A stretch of 38,455 nucleotides of DNA, from positions 1 to 38,455 of the forward strand of contig JADLHF010000101.1 of NCBI GenBank assembly GCA_020848935.1, read 5' to 3'. Source of the DNA: Acetobacteraceae bacterium (GTDB lineage Bacteria; Pseudomonadota; Alphaproteobacteria; Acetobacterales; Acetobacteraceae). Under the pieces are notes generated by a model. It saw only the letters and a list, made by a program, of their open reading frames with translations. It made no database searches and was not told the origin of the DNA. The position numbers and the translations under genes were made by a program. Every line of letters starts with the position of its first letter. Position 1 is the first letter of the stretch. Positions 15,146 to 24,210 of the stretch are shown piece after piece.

Positions 15146-16747
15146 TCATGCCTTGGTGATCGTGCGGTAGAAGTAGTTGTCCTCGATGATCCCCGGCTTG
15201 TAGCCGTGCACGTTGGCGCGCGAGGCAACCACCGCGTTGGGCTGGAACAGGATGATGAACGGGCCGGTATCGGTGACGATCCGCTGCAGGTCCTCGTACA
15301 TCGCAATCCGCTTGGCGGTGTCCACCTCCCTGGACGCCGCCTTGGTCTTGGCGGTGACCGCGGGTTCGAACCAGTGGTTGCGCCACGCCAGCGGCCGGGT
15401 CTTGGGCGAGTCCGAATTGTCGTCGTTGTGGGCGAAGGTGTCGGCGTTGCTGTGCGGGTCCAGGTAGTCCGGCGTCCAGCTCATGATCACCATCTGGTGC
15501 TTGCGGGTGCGGTAGCCGCCCAGCACCTGTTTCAATTCGGCCGAGACGATGTCCACCTTGATCCCGCCCTGGCCCATGGTCTGCTGAACCGACTGGCCGA
15601 TCTCCGCGAATGGCGAGGTGTTCGGCACGTCGAAGCGGATCTCGAAGCCGTCGGGGTAGCCGGCCTCGGCCAGCAGCGCCTTGGCCTTCGCGGGGTCGAG
15701 CTTATAGGGATTATAGGGAATTGCGCCCATCAGGCCAATCGGCAGGAAGGTCTGCTGCACGTTGAAGCGGCCCTTGAGGAAGGTGTTGGCCATGCCCTGG
15801 TAGTCCACCAGGTATTTCATCGCCAGCCGCACCTTGGGGTTCTTCAGCCGCTCGTCGGAGCAGTTCAGGCCGATATACCAGGTCCCGGAATAGGGGAAGG
15901 ATTCGACGCGGACGGCCTTGTTGCTCATCAGCGGGGTGATCTGGTCGGGCTGCAGGCTCATCGCCATGTCCACGTCGCCCTTCTCCAGCAACAGGCGCTG
16001 GGTGGCCGGCTCCGCCACGTTGCGGACGATGACCCGCTTCATCTTCGGCGCACCCAGGCGGTAGGTCGGATTGGCCTCCAGGGTCAGCGACTCGCCGGCC
16101 TTCCACGACACCATGCGAAAGGCGCCCGACGCGGCGGAGTTGGACTTGAGCCACCCATTGCCCAGGTCGCCGTCCTTCTCGTGCGCCAGCGCCGCCTTCT
16201 TCTCAACCACCGAGGCGGCCAGCGTGCTCATCAGGTTCAGCACCAGCGACGGTGCGAAATCCTCGGTGATGGTGAACACCAGCGTGCCGGCATCGGGCGC
16301 GGTGATCAGTGTCCGGGCATTGTCCTTCGTCCAGCCGAGCTGGGTGAACAGGAAGGCCGGCGTCTTGTTCATCAGCACCACGCGCTGCAGCGAGAATGCC
16401 ATGTCCTCGGCGGTCACCGGCGCGCCGCTCTGGAACTTCAGCCCCGGCCGCAGCTTGAAGGTATAGGTCTTGGCGTCGGGCGAGACCGTCCAGCTCTGCG
16501 CCACCCCGCCCACCAGCTTGGACATGTCCTCCGCCTCGTAGCGCACCAGCCGGTCATAGACCCGCGACATCAGGATCTGGGAGGCGATCTCGTAGCACTC
16601 GCCGGGGTCGCAGGTGATGATGTCGGTGATCTGGTTGGCGATCACCAGCGTGTCCTTCGGCGTTGCCGCCAGGGCCGCGGGACTGATTGTCGCCAGCGGC
16701 GACAGCGCAGCGGCGCCCAGCGCCTGGCGGCGGGTGAACTTCAGCAT
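15146..16747 (-). CDS. Family 5 ABC transporter solute-binding protein, system B, Tat signal
   Basis: A 533-residue periplasmic binding protein (DppA/OppA, SBP family 5). The N-terminus MLKFTRRQALGAAALSP has twin arginines R6-R7 followed by a hydrophobic stretch and ALAA, a Tat-type signal with cleavage near residue 28. Family features include YDRLVRYE, FKLRPGLKFQSGAPVTAEDM and YNPYKLDPAKAKALLAEAGY. The ATG at 16747 follows GGGGAGA with a 6-base spacer; the longer upstream frame lacks one. It heads operon B. Tat export implies folding before export, but I see no cofactor motif. Substrate unknown; peptides, glutathione-like or amide compounds are plausible. Confidence 0.94.
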   Translation of the reverse strand: MLKFTRRQALGAAALSPLATISPAALAATPKDTLVIANQITDIITCDPGECYEIASQILMSRVYDRLVRYEAEDMSKLVGGVAQSWTVSPDAKTYTFKLRPGLKFQSGAPVTAEDMAFSLQRVVLMNKTPAFLFTQLGWTKDNARTLITAPDAGTLVFTITEDFAPSLVLNLMSTLAASVVEKKAALAHEKDGDLGNGWLKSNSAASGAFRMVSWKAGESLTLEANPTYRLGAPKMKRVIVRNVAEPATQRLLLEKGDVDMAMSLQPDQITPLMSNKAVRVESFPYSGTWYIGLNCSDERLKNPKVRLAMKYLVDYQGMANTFLKGRFNVQQTFLPIGLMGAIPYNPYKLDPAKAKALLAEAGYPDGFEIRFDVPNTSPFAEIGQSVQQTMGQGGIKVDIVSAELKQVLGGYRTRKHQMVIMSWTPDYLDPHSNADTFAHNDDNSDSPKTRPLAWRNHWFEPAVTAKTKAASREVDTAKRIAMYEDLQRIVTDTGPFIILFQPNAVVASRANVHGYKPGIIEDNYFYRTITKA

Positions 16748-16870
16748 GTCCGATCTCCCCTTTGCGGCCCGTGGCCCTTCGTTGGCGCAATTAGGCACCT
16801 GTGCTGCGCGGCGTGCAAGTCGGTTATTCAACCGTTTCGTTGCGTGCTGTTGCGACTGGCTGAGCCTTCG

Positions 16871-18781
16871 TCAATCCGCGGCGCCGGCGCGGATCTCGGC
16901 CACCAGTTGGCGCAATGCCGCCGGCACGAACGGCTTCTCCAGCACCGGCCGGCCGGAGTGGCGGACCACCGCCTCGCTCGCCGAGCCCAGCGTGTCGCCG
17001 GTCACGAAGCCCAGCCGGCGGCACAGATGCGGGCGATGCGTGTGCAACCACTCGTACACCGCCGCCCCGTCCACCCCCGGCATGCGCAGGTCGCACAGGA
17101 TCAGTTCATAGTCGCGCTCGGCCAAGTATTTCAGCGCGGCCTCGCCATTGTCCACCACGTCGCAGTCATAGCCCTGGCGATCCAGCATATCGGCCAGCAG
17201 GGCGGCGATCTCGCCCTCGTCGTCCAGCACCAGGGCCGGCAGCCGCCCGAACGCCGCCGGTGCTGCCACGGCTTGCGTCGCCACCACGTCCACGTTGCCA
17301 CGCCGCGGCAGGCGGATGACGAAGCAGGCGCCGCCCCAGGCCGATTCCTCCAGCGTCAGCGTGCCGCCATGCACCTCCACGATGCCGCGCGACACCGCCA
17401 GCCCGATGCCCATGCCGATCCCCGCCGGCTTGGTGGTGAAGAACGGATCGAAGATCTGCCCGCGCAACGCTGCCGGCACGCCGGGTCCGTTATCGGCTAC
17501 CGCGATGCGCACGAAATCGCCCTCCAGCATGGCGGACACGCGCACCAGCCGCGGCTGCGGCCGTGCCTCCAGCACCTGGCGGGCGTTGACCAGCAGGTTG
17601 CTCAGCACCTGGTTGAACTGGTCGTGGTCACACGGAATGTCCGGCAGGTCGTCCGGGATGTCGCGCTCCACCGTCACCCCGCTGCCGCGCAGGCTATAGG
17701 CCAGCAGCTCCAGCGCGGTCTGCACCGCCATGGAAACCGACATCGGCTTGACCTGGCTGCGGTTCTGCCGCGCCAGCGCCAGGAAGCTGCGCACGATCCG
17801 CCCGCAGCGCTCGGCGGCGGCCTGGATGCGGTCGGTACGCCCGATCAGCGCGGGCGCCAGGTCCCTTGCCTCCTCGCCCAGCATCATCGCGTTGCCGATC
17901 ACGATCGACAGCGGATTGTTCAACTCGTGCGCCACCCCGGCCAGCAGCGAGCCGAAGGCGGCCATCTTCTCGTTCTCATGCAGCACTTCGCGCTGGCGGC
18001 GGATCTCGGCCTCCGCCACCCGCACCGCGCTGAGGTCGCGCAGATAGGCGGTGAACAGCCGGCGCGACGGCAGGCGCACCTCACCCACCGCCAGCTCGGC
18101 CGGGAAGCGCGTGCCGTCGGACCGCACCACCTCGGTCTCGATCCGGGTGCCGACCCATTCCGGCGTACCGGCCGGTGCCGCCCAGCCCGCCTTCCCGTCA
18201 TCGCGCAAGGCCGCCAGGTCGATCAGCGTACCCACCGGCCGGCCGATCGCCGCCTCCCGTGCCAGGCCCAGGCAGCGTTCGGCCGACGGGTTGAATTCCA
18301 CCACCCGTCCGCCTTCATCGAACACGATGATGCAGTCCAGCGCGGCGGCGGTGATGGCGGCATATTGCGCCTCGTTGGCCTTCACCTCGGTCAGGTCGCG
18401 GCTGTAGCCCACCACGCCCACCACCGCGCCATCGGCGTTGCGGAACGGGTAATAGGTGCGGTGCACGTAGCGCTCGCCTTCCAGGTAGCCGAGCCAGCCT
18501 TCCCAGACGCCGACCTCGCCGGCCAGCGCGCGCTCGAACAGCGCGCGGTGGATCGGGTCGGGCCGCATCCGGGCATAGGTCTCCTCGCCGATCACCTCGC
18601 GGATCGTCCGCCCCAGGATCCGCTCCGGCGGCTGGCGCAGATCGGCCCAATAGGCGGCGTTGACGTAGCAGTGCCGCCCCTCGCGATCGACCAGCGCCAG
18701 CCGCGCGGGAATCGTGTCCAGCATGGTGCGCAGGTCGGTGTCGGTGAGGGTCAGCGTGCCGTTGTCACCCCTGCTGGTCAT
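16871..18781 (-). CDS. Hybrid sensor histidine kinase: PAS-PAS-HisKA-HATPase-REC
   Basis: A 636-residue soluble hybrid kinase with no predicted membrane helix. PAS 1 spans about 15-130 and PAS 2 about 140-255. The H-box AGVAHELNNPLS places the phospho-accepting His at 285. The ATPase domain has N399 in SNLLVNARQ, G1 VADNGPGVP (428-436), F-box FDPFFTTKP and G2 GMGIGLAVSRG. A C-terminal receiver (about 514-634) has acidic residues D520-D521 and phospho-acceptor D564 in LCDLRMPG. There is no output or DNA-binding domain and no response regulator nearby. It starts 21 bases after the molybdoenzyme stop, with GGTGGGG upstream, and is probably cotranscribed with it. The PAS ligand or cofactor is unknown. 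Confidence 0.93.
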   Translation of the reverse strand: MTSRGDNGTLTLTDTDLRTMLDTIPARLALVDREGRHCYVNAAYWADLRQPPERILGRTIREVIGEETYARMRPDPIHRALFERALAGEVGVWEGWLGYLEGERYVHRTYYPFRNADGAVVGVVGYSRDLTEVKANEAQYAAITAAALDCIIVFDEGGRVVEFNPSAERCLGLAREAAIGRPVGTLIDLAALRDDGKAGWAAPAGTPEWVGTRIETEVVRSDGTRFPAELAVGEVRLPSRRLFTAYLRDLSAVRVAEAEIRRQREVLHENEKMAAFGSLLAGVAHELNNPLSIVIGNAMMLGEEARDLAPALIGRTDRIQAAAERCGRIVRSFLALARQNRSQVKPMSVSMAVQTALELLAYSLRGSGVTVERDIPDDLPDIPCDHDQFNQVLSNLLVNARQVLEARPQPRLVRVSAMLEGDFVRIAVADNGPGVPAALRGQIFDPFFTTKPAGIGMGIGLAVSRGIVEVHGGTLTLEESAWGGACFVIRLPRRGNVDVVATQAVAAPAAFGRLPALVLDDEGEIAALLADMLDRQGYDCDVVDNGEAALKYLAERDYELILCDLRMPGVDGAAVYEWLHTHRPHLCRRLGFVTGDTLGSASEAVVRHSGRPVLEKPFVPAALRQLVAEIRAGAAD

Positions 18782-18802
18782 GCCTGGCACCCCACCGCCA
18801 CG

Positions 18803-21094
18803 TCACCGAACCGAAGCGAACTCCGGCAGGGCATGCGCGCTCACCGCCGGCACCGGGCCGTCCAGCCGCTGCACCTCCACCAGGCAGGTCTGCGCCGTGC
18901 AGCCCTGCGACAGCCCGGACGCCCCGGCGTCGCGCGTGAGGGCGTTCGGGTTGCCATGCTTCTCCAGCCCGGTCTGCCAATCATAATCGTACCACGCCCC
19001 GGTCGAAAGTCGCGCCACGCCGGGCATGATGGCGGCGGACACGATCGCGCCGGCCAGGCAGCGGCCGCGGGCGTTGAACACCTCCACCACATCGCCATCG
19101 GCAATGCCGCGCGCCGCGGCGTCCTCGGGGTTCAGGTATACCGGCTCGCGTCCGGCCACCTTGGCCGCGATACTGTGCGGGCTGGCATCCAACTGGCTGT
19201 GCAGCCGCCGCGCCGGCTGGTCGGACAGCAGGTGCAGCGGATACTCTCCGGGTGCCCCCAGCCACTCCGTTGGCTCGAACCAGGTGGGGTGGCCGGGGCA
19301 GTCGGCCAGCGCGAAGCCGGCAATCCGCTCAGAGAAAATCTGGATCTTTCCCGATTCGGTGTTCAGCATGTTGGCCGCCGGGTCGCGCCGGTAGGCCTCC
19401 AGCATCACGATCGGCTTGGCGTGGGCTTCGAGGTTGATCATCCCCTCGTCCCAGAACGTCGCGAAATCCGGCAGCGCGATGCCGATGCCCTCGGCGCGCT
19501 TGTGCAGCACGCCGTACAGGTGCTCCACCCAGCCCATCTCGTCGCGCCCTTCGGTGAAGACTTCGCGCGCGCCCATGCGTTCGGCCAGCGCGGAGAAGAT
19601 GGCGTAGTCGTTGCGCGCCTCGCCGGCCGGCGGCACCACGCGGCGCATCGCCACCACCACGCCCTCATGGCTGCCGAAGCCGATGTCGTCGCGTTCCAGC
19701 GTGGTGGTCACCGGCAGCACCACATCGGCGAACTTCGCCGTGCTGGTCCAGTACGGTTCGTGAACGATGATGCTCGCGGGTTTCTGCCACGCACGCGCCA
19801 GCCGGGCGAGGTCCTGGTGATGGTGGAACGGATTGCCGCCCGCCCAGTAGATCAGCTCAATGTCCGGGTAGGTGTGAACGCCGCCGTTGTAACGGAACTC
19901 CGCGCCGGGATTGAGCAGCATGTCGGCAATCCGCGCCACCGGGATGAAGCTGCGCACCTTGTTGGTGCCCTGCGGCAGCGACGGGCCGGAGAGGCGGGTG
20001 TGCGGGCTGCCCATCCGGTTGGTCGGCCCATAGCCCAGCGCGAACCCGCCGCCCGGCAGCCCCACCTGGCCCAGCATGCAGCCCAGCACCACCGTCATCC
20101 AAAACGGCTGCTCGCCGTGGGAGGCACGCTGCAACGACCAGGCAGCGTTGATCATCGTCCGCGTGCCCGCCATCTCGCGCGCCAGCGCGACAATGCGCGC
20201 TTCCGGCACGCCGGTGATGGCGCTGGCCCATGCCGCCGTCTTCGCCACCCCGTCCGACGCCCCGGTCAGGTAGGGCTCGAATTCCTCGTACCCCGAACAG
20301 CAGCGCGCCAGGAAATCCCGATCCACCGTGCCATCCACCACCCATTGCCGCGCCAGTGCCAGCATCAGCGCGGTGTCGGTATTGGGCCGGATCGGGATCC
20401 ACTCCACGTCGCCGCCGGTCTCCAGGTTGTCGTTGACCGGGCTGACATTGACGAACCGCACCCCGGAAGCGGCCATCGCCCGCAACCCCGCCGGGTGCTG
20501 GTGCTGCCCCACCCCGCCCTGGCTGATCTGTGCGTTCTTCAGCGGCACGCCGCCGAAGGCCACGAACAGCTTCGTGTGTTCCGCCATCACATCCCAGCTG
20601 GTCCCCTGGTTCCAGCTCTCATCGATCGGCATCAGCACATGCGGCAGCAGCACCCGCCCGGCGCCCAGCGAGTAACTGTCGTTGTGCCGCACATAGCCGC
20701 CGATGGAATTGAGGAACCGGTGCACCTGGCTGTTGGCATGATGGAACCGCCCGGCACTGGCCCAGCCATAGGAGCCACCGAAGATCGCCTCGTTGCCATG
20801 CGCCGCCTTCACCCGCGCAAGCTCCGCCGCCACCAGGTCGAGGGCGGTGTTCCAGTCCACCTCGACGAACGGCTCCCGCCCGCGCAACTCCGGCGCACTG
20901 CCCGGCCCGCGCTCCAGCCACGACCGCCGCACCGACGGCCGGCGCACCCGCACCCGGTCCAGCTCCGGCGAGAGCATGTGCAGCCCGATATCGCAGGGAT
21001 CAGGATCGCGCTCCCAATGCCGCAGCACCGGCGCGCCGTCGCTGCCCTGCTCCACGCGATAGGTGCCCCAATGTGCCTGGGTGTAGTGCGTCAT
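18803..21094 (-). CDS. bisC: Molybdopterin oxidoreductase, BisC-like (DMSO reductase family)
   Basis: A 763-residue bis-MGD molybdoenzyme of the DorA/TorA/BisC branch. It opens MTHYTQAHWGTY like BisC and has no Tat or Sec signal, so it should be cytoplasmic. It lacks an N-terminal Fe-S cysteine motif. The molybdenum ligand serine of this branch is S113 in GGSYGWASAGRFHH. Other blocks are ESWNQGTSWD, YWAGGNPFHHHQD and a C-terminal molybdopterin dinucleotide-binding domain with GDVVEVFNARG. Known relatives reduce biotin sulfoxide, methionine sulfoxide or other S/N-oxides. The ATG at 21094 follows GGGGA. No electron donor or maturation gene is adjacent; the next gene is a hybrid kinase. Confidence 0.9.
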   Translation of the reverse strand: MTHYTQAHWGTYRVEQGSDGAPVLRHWERDPDPCDIGLHMLSPELDRVRVRRPSVRRSWLERGPGSAPELRGREPFVEVDWNTALDLVAAELARVKAAHGNEAIFGGSYGWASAGRFHHANSQVHRFLNSIGGYVRHNDSYSLGAGRVLLPHVLMPIDESWNQGTSWDVMAEHTKLFVAFGGVPLKNAQISQGGVGQHQHPAGLRAMAASGVRFVNVSPVNDNLETGGDVEWIPIRPNTDTALMLALARQWVVDGTVDRDFLARCCSGYEEFEPYLTGASDGVAKTAAWASAITGVPEARIVALAREMAGTRTMINAAWSLQRASHGEQPFWMTVVLGCMLGQVGLPGGGFALGYGPTNRMGSPHTRLSGPSLPQGTNKVRSFIPVARIADMLLNPGAEFRYNGGVHTYPDIELIYWAGGNPFHHHQDLARLARAWQKPASIIVHEPYWTSTAKFADVVLPVTTTLERDDIGFGSHEGVVVAMRRVVPPAGEARNDYAIFSALAERMGAREVFTEGRDEMGWVEHLYGVLHKRAEGIGIALPDFATFWDEGMINLEAHAKPIVMLEAYRRDPAANMLNTESGKIQIFSERIAGFALADCPGHPTWFEPTEWLGAPGEYPLHLLSDQPARRLHSQLDASPHSIAAKVAGREPVYLNPEDAAARGIADGDVVEVFNARGRCLAGAIVSAAIMPGVARLSTGAWYDYDWQTGLEKHGNPNALTRDAGASGLSQGCTAQTCLVEVQRLDGPVPAVSAHALPEFASVR

Positions 21095-21129
21095 CGTTGG
21101 AATCCCCCAAAGACAAGCGACAGCAAGAA

Positions 21130-21249
21130 AGACTCTTCTTTTTCTGAAGAAAAAGAAGCAAAAAGACTTTCATTCATTCGCTGGATCGCCTGCCGGAGTC
21201 CCATGAATGAAAGTTTTTTGGTTCCTTTTTTCAAAAAAGAACACGCTTC
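21130..21249. repeat. Paired A/T-rich hairpin repeat, locus 4 (between co-directional genes)
   Basis: Left unit: hairpin 21135-21158 (CTTCTTTTTC/GAAAAAGAAG, loop TGAA), then GCAAAAAGACTTTCATTCAT. Right unit, inverted: ATGAATGAAAGTTTTTTG, hairpin 21221-21242 (GTTCCTTTTT/AAAAAAGAAC, one mismatch), then ACGCTTCC. The tails are complementary over about 18 bases. The right unit abuts the TAG of the enoyl-CoA hydratase-like gene (TAG-GAAGCG on the minus strand). The left unit faces no gene end and lies 36 bases upstream of the BisC-like start, so it falls in that gene's promoter region. Confidence 0.9.
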
Positions 21250-21987
21250 CTATCTCCCGGTAAACCGCGGCTTGCGCTTCTCCTTATAGGCAGCCACCCC
21301 TTCCTTGAGGTCGCTGCTGCCGCGCACCTTGGCCAGCTGGTTGCTTGTTGCCACCATCCGCTCCACCGGGCCCGCCGGCATGATGATGTCGTTGACGAAG
21401 TGCTTCAGCGTCGCGATCACCAGCGGCGCGGAATTCACCAGTTCCTCGGCCATGGCGATGGCCTCGGCCTCGTGGCCGCCATTCTCGGTCACCCGGTTGA
21501 TGAAGCCCACGTCATAGGCCCGCTGCGCGCCGATCTTGGTGCCCAGCAGCATCACCTCCATTGCCATCTTGTGCGGCATGCGGGTGACCAGCGATGAGAT
21601 CATGCCGCCGGTCAGCCCCAGCTTGGCCTCGGGGTAGTAGAAGATCGTGTCCTTCGTGGACACGATCATGTCGCACATCATCGCCATCACGATCGCGCCG
21701 CCGACGCACCAGCCGCTGGTCGCCGCGATCAGCGGCTTCAGCGTCTTGAAGCCCACGGTGGGAATGCAGCGCCACAGCTCCGGCAAATCGGTGACATCCG
21801 CGCCGGAGGAGAACGATTTCAGCCCCACCGCCGACAGCACCGCCACGCGCTGGTCCGACGCGTCGAATTCCTGGAACGCCTGCTGGATGCCCTCGGCCAC
21901 GCCCTTGCTGATGGCGTTCATCTTGTCGGGCCGGTTGATCCGGATGACCGAGACCTTGCCGATCAATTCGGTGGTGACGACAGACAT
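21250..21987 (-). CDS. Enoyl-CoA hydratase/isomerase family protein (crotonase fold)
   Basis: A 245-residue crotonase-fold protein. The oxyanion-hole strands are SSGADVTDL (60-68) and GWCVGGAI (92-99). The second catalytic glutamate of enoyl-CoA hydratase is present (E120 in YYPEAKLGL), but the position of the first (E144 of rat mitochondrial hydratase, followed by LAMMCD) is V100 here. It may therefore be an isomerase, hydrolase or other crotonase rather than a simple hydratase. The ATG at 21987 has AAGGAAG five bases upstream. It is divergent from the RidA gene. Confidence 0.9.
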   Translation of the reverse strand: MSVVTTELIGKVSVIRINRPDKMNAISKGVAEGIQQAFQEFDASDQRVAVLSAVGLKSFSSGADVTDLPELWRCIPTVGFKTLKPLIAATSGWCVGGAIVMAMMCDMIVSTKDTIFYYPEAKLGLTGGMISSLVTRMPHKMAMEVMLLGTKIGAQRAYDVGFINRVTENGGHEAEAIAMAEELVNSAPLVIATLKHFVNDIIMPAGPVERMVATSNQLAKVRGSSDLKEGVAAYKEKRKPRFTGR

Positions 21988-22105
21988 GGGCGCTTCCTTC
22001 GCTGCTTCGATCCGCCAAAGTATCCACCCCTGCGGCAATGTCGAGGGTCCGTTGCCTGCGCCGCCGGCCTTCCATACTCTCGTGCCATCAGAGCAGGGCA
22101 GAAAC

Positions 22106-22567
22106 ATGGGCCACGAAGCACGCCTCCGCGAACTCGGCATCGAGCTGCCGCCCGCCAAGCCGCCACTCTACAGCTACGTCCCCGTCGTAGTCGAAGGCGG
22201 CCTGGCATGGGTGTCCGGCCAGCTCCCCTGGGTCGGCGACACCCTGGTCGCCACCGGCAAGCTGGGCGCCGACGTCGATGTCGCCACCGGCCAGGCCTGC
22301 GCCCGCGCCTGCATCCTCTCGGGCCTCTCCGCCCTGCGCGCGGCCCTGGGCTCGCTCGACCGGGTGAAACGCATGGTCAAGGTAGTCGGCTTCGTCGCCT
22401 CCGACCCCGGCTTCACCGACCAGGCAATGGTCGTGGACGGCGCCTCCAAACTCCTCGGCGAAATCTTCGGCGAGGCCGGCCGCCATGCCCGCTCGGCCGT
22501 CGGCATGGCGGTGCTGCCGCGCAATACGCCCGTGGAGGTGGAGTTTGTGGTCGCGGTGCAAGGTTAA
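22106..22567 (+). CDS. RidA/YjgF family protein
   Basis: A 153-residue protein of the Rid superfamily, whose best known members deaminate reactive enamines and imines released by PLP enzymes. It starts MGHEARLRELGIELP and contains LAWVSGQLPWVG, a central RVKRMVKVVGFVAS strand and the C-terminal signature VLPRNTPVEVEFVV, with the arginine (in PRN) that binds the carboxylate in RidA. At 153 residues it is longer than RidA (about 128) and belongs to the longer YjgF-like subgroup. A long open frame extends upstream, but ATG 22106 matches the family start. It is divergent from the crotonase gene. Confidence 0.9.
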   Translation: MGHEARLRELGIELPPAKPPLYSYVPVVVEGGLAWVSGQLPWVGDTLVATGKLGADVDVATGQACARACILSGLSALRAALGSLDRVKRMVKVVGFVASDPGFTDQAMVVDGASKLLGEIFGEAGRHARSAVGMAVLPRNTPVEVEFVVAVQG

Positions 22568-22579
22568 AGAAAGAAAGTA

Positions 22580-22697
22580 GTTCTTTTTTGGAAAAAAGAA
22601 CCAAAAAACTTCTATCCCTTCGCGCTGGATCGACGACACGGCAAATGGATAATAGTTTTTTTGCTTCTTTTTCTTCAGAAAAAGAAGTCCTTCCTTC
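22580..22697. repeat. Paired A/T-rich hairpin repeat, locus 5 (convergent gene ends)
   Basis: Left unit: hairpin 22580-22601 (GTTCTTTTTT/AAAAAAGAAC around GG), tail CAAAAAACTTCTATCC. Right unit, inverted: ATGGATAATAGTTTTTTTG, hairpin 22664-22687 (CTTCTTTTTC/GAAAAAGAAG, loop TTCA), then TCCTTCCTTC. Here the GTTC-type hairpin is on the left and the CTTC-type on the right, the reverse of loci 3, 4 and 6. The right end touches the TAG of the frameshifted amidase; the left unit begins about 12 bases after the RidA TAA. Confidence 0.9.
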
Positions 22698-24108
22698 CTA
22701 CGCCATCACCCCCGCATACCGCGCCGGAAACCCCAGCAGCGCCTCGATCCCCAGGCACGCCTCCAGGATCGCCCGCTCGGCAAAGCGCGGCCCCACCACC
22801 TGCAACCCCACCGGCAGCCCCGACGACGACAGCCCCACCGGGATCGACGCCGCCGGGTGCCCGGTCAGGTTGAACGGCAGAGTATAGGGCACCCCGTCGT
22901 CCCACCGGTCATAGCCCTGGCTGTGATAGGCAATGTCGGCCAGCGGCGCCACATGCGGGGTGACCGGGGTCAGCAGCAGATGGTGGGTTTGGAACAGCGC
23001 GGCCACCCGGTTGTGCAGTCGCGGGCGCGCCACCTGGGCGGCGTTCACCCGGTCCACGCCGATCGCCAGCCCCTGCTTCGCCAGGGCCAGCCAGCCGGGA
23101 TCGGTTTCCTCCCAGCGGTCCTCCGGGATCGCGCGCAACCGGTTGGCAAAGCCAGCCAGCCAGCCAGAAATCGGTGAACACGGGCTTCAGCGGGTCGATC
23201 ACCGGCCCCACCGATTCCACCGCCGCCCCGGCTCGCCGCAGCACCGCCAGCGCCGGCGCCAGCACCGCCATCACCTCGGCATCGGGCTTCGCACCCCCCA
23301 GGTCCGGCGACCAGGCGAAGCGCACGCCACTCACCTTCGGCGCCAGGTCCGCCAGCCATCCGGAACGCGGTGGCGGAATCGAATACCAGTCCCGCTCATC
23401 CGGCCGCGCCATCACCGCAAGCGTGGTCGCGGCGTCCTGCACCGTGCGGGTGATCGGCCCACCGGCCACCACGGTGGCGAAGGGGCTCTCCAGCGGATGA
23501 TGCGGCACCCGCCCGAAGCTCGGCTTGATCCCGAACGCGCCGCAGAACGCCGCCGGAATGCGGATCGACCCGCCGCCGTCATTGCCGAACGCGATGGTGC
23601 CGATCCCCGCCACCACCGCCGCCGCCGCGCCCCCGGAGGAACCGCCGGAGGAATGGGCCGGCTGCCACGGGTTGCGCGTCGCCGCCCCGCGCAGAGAGGA
23701 ATCGGTGATCCCCTTCCAGCCGAATTCCGGCGTCGTGGTCTTGCCCAGGAACACCGCGCCCGCCTCGCGCAACCGCGCCACCACCGGCGCATCCGCCGCC
23801 GCCGCCGCCGCCGGCGTGGTGGTGGAGCCCGAGCGCGTCGGGAACCCCATCAGATCGACATTGTCCTTGATCGTCGCCGGCGCCCCGTCGAGTTTCCCCA
23901 GCGCCGCCCCCGACCGCCAGCGCGCCTCACTCGCCCGCGCCGCCGCCAGCGCCCCGGCCTCATCGACGATCTGGAAGGCGTTCAGCACCGGTTCCAGCTT
24001 CGCCAGCCGCGCCAAATGCGCCCGCGCCACCTCCACCGGCGACAGCGTGCCCTTCTGGTACCGCCCGGACAACTCGTCCAGCGACATCAGCAACACGTTA
24101 TCGGCCAT
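22698..24108 (-). pseudogene. Amidase signature family protein, frameshifted at a CCAG tandem repeat
   Basis: Two frames together make an amidase of about 468 residues. The first (from ATG 24108, GGGAGG upstream) holds the whole catalytic set: K81, the Ser pair S157/S158 in GGSSGG and nucleophile S181 in GNDGGGSIRIPAAFCG. It leaves the family frame near residue 318 (FTDFWLAG). The C-terminal third continues in another frame, with FANRLRAIPEDRWEE and TPVTPHVAPLADIA, to TAG at 22698. The break lies in four copies of CCAG (23152-23167); one copy fewer restores one continuous frame. As written, the product would be about 399 residues with a wrong tail, ending at 22909. Sequencing error, recent decay or slippage-based switching are all possible. 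Confidence 0.85.
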
Positions 24109-24210
24109 TGCGATTTTCCTCCCGCGCGGTTCAATGGCCGCAGTGTGCTGCGTGGGCGGCATTTGGGCAAAGCGCCCGCCGCGCCAGCGCCAATCGGGAG
24201 AGTGACAGGC

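Noticed and set aside
16793-16806. A sigma-54-like sequence (GGCAC-N5-CTGC) on the plus strand
   Set aside because: It points into the 3' end of the oppositely oriented kinase gene, with no plus-strand gene downstream, and it lacks the consensus TTGC. Probably chance.
14933-21289. A 2118-codon open frame on the plus strand
   Set aside because: It is antisense to transporter B, the hybrid kinase and the molybdoenzyme, all of which have clear family motifs. Its translation is rich in H, Q, R, G and P with no domain, a normal by-product of GC-rich codons.
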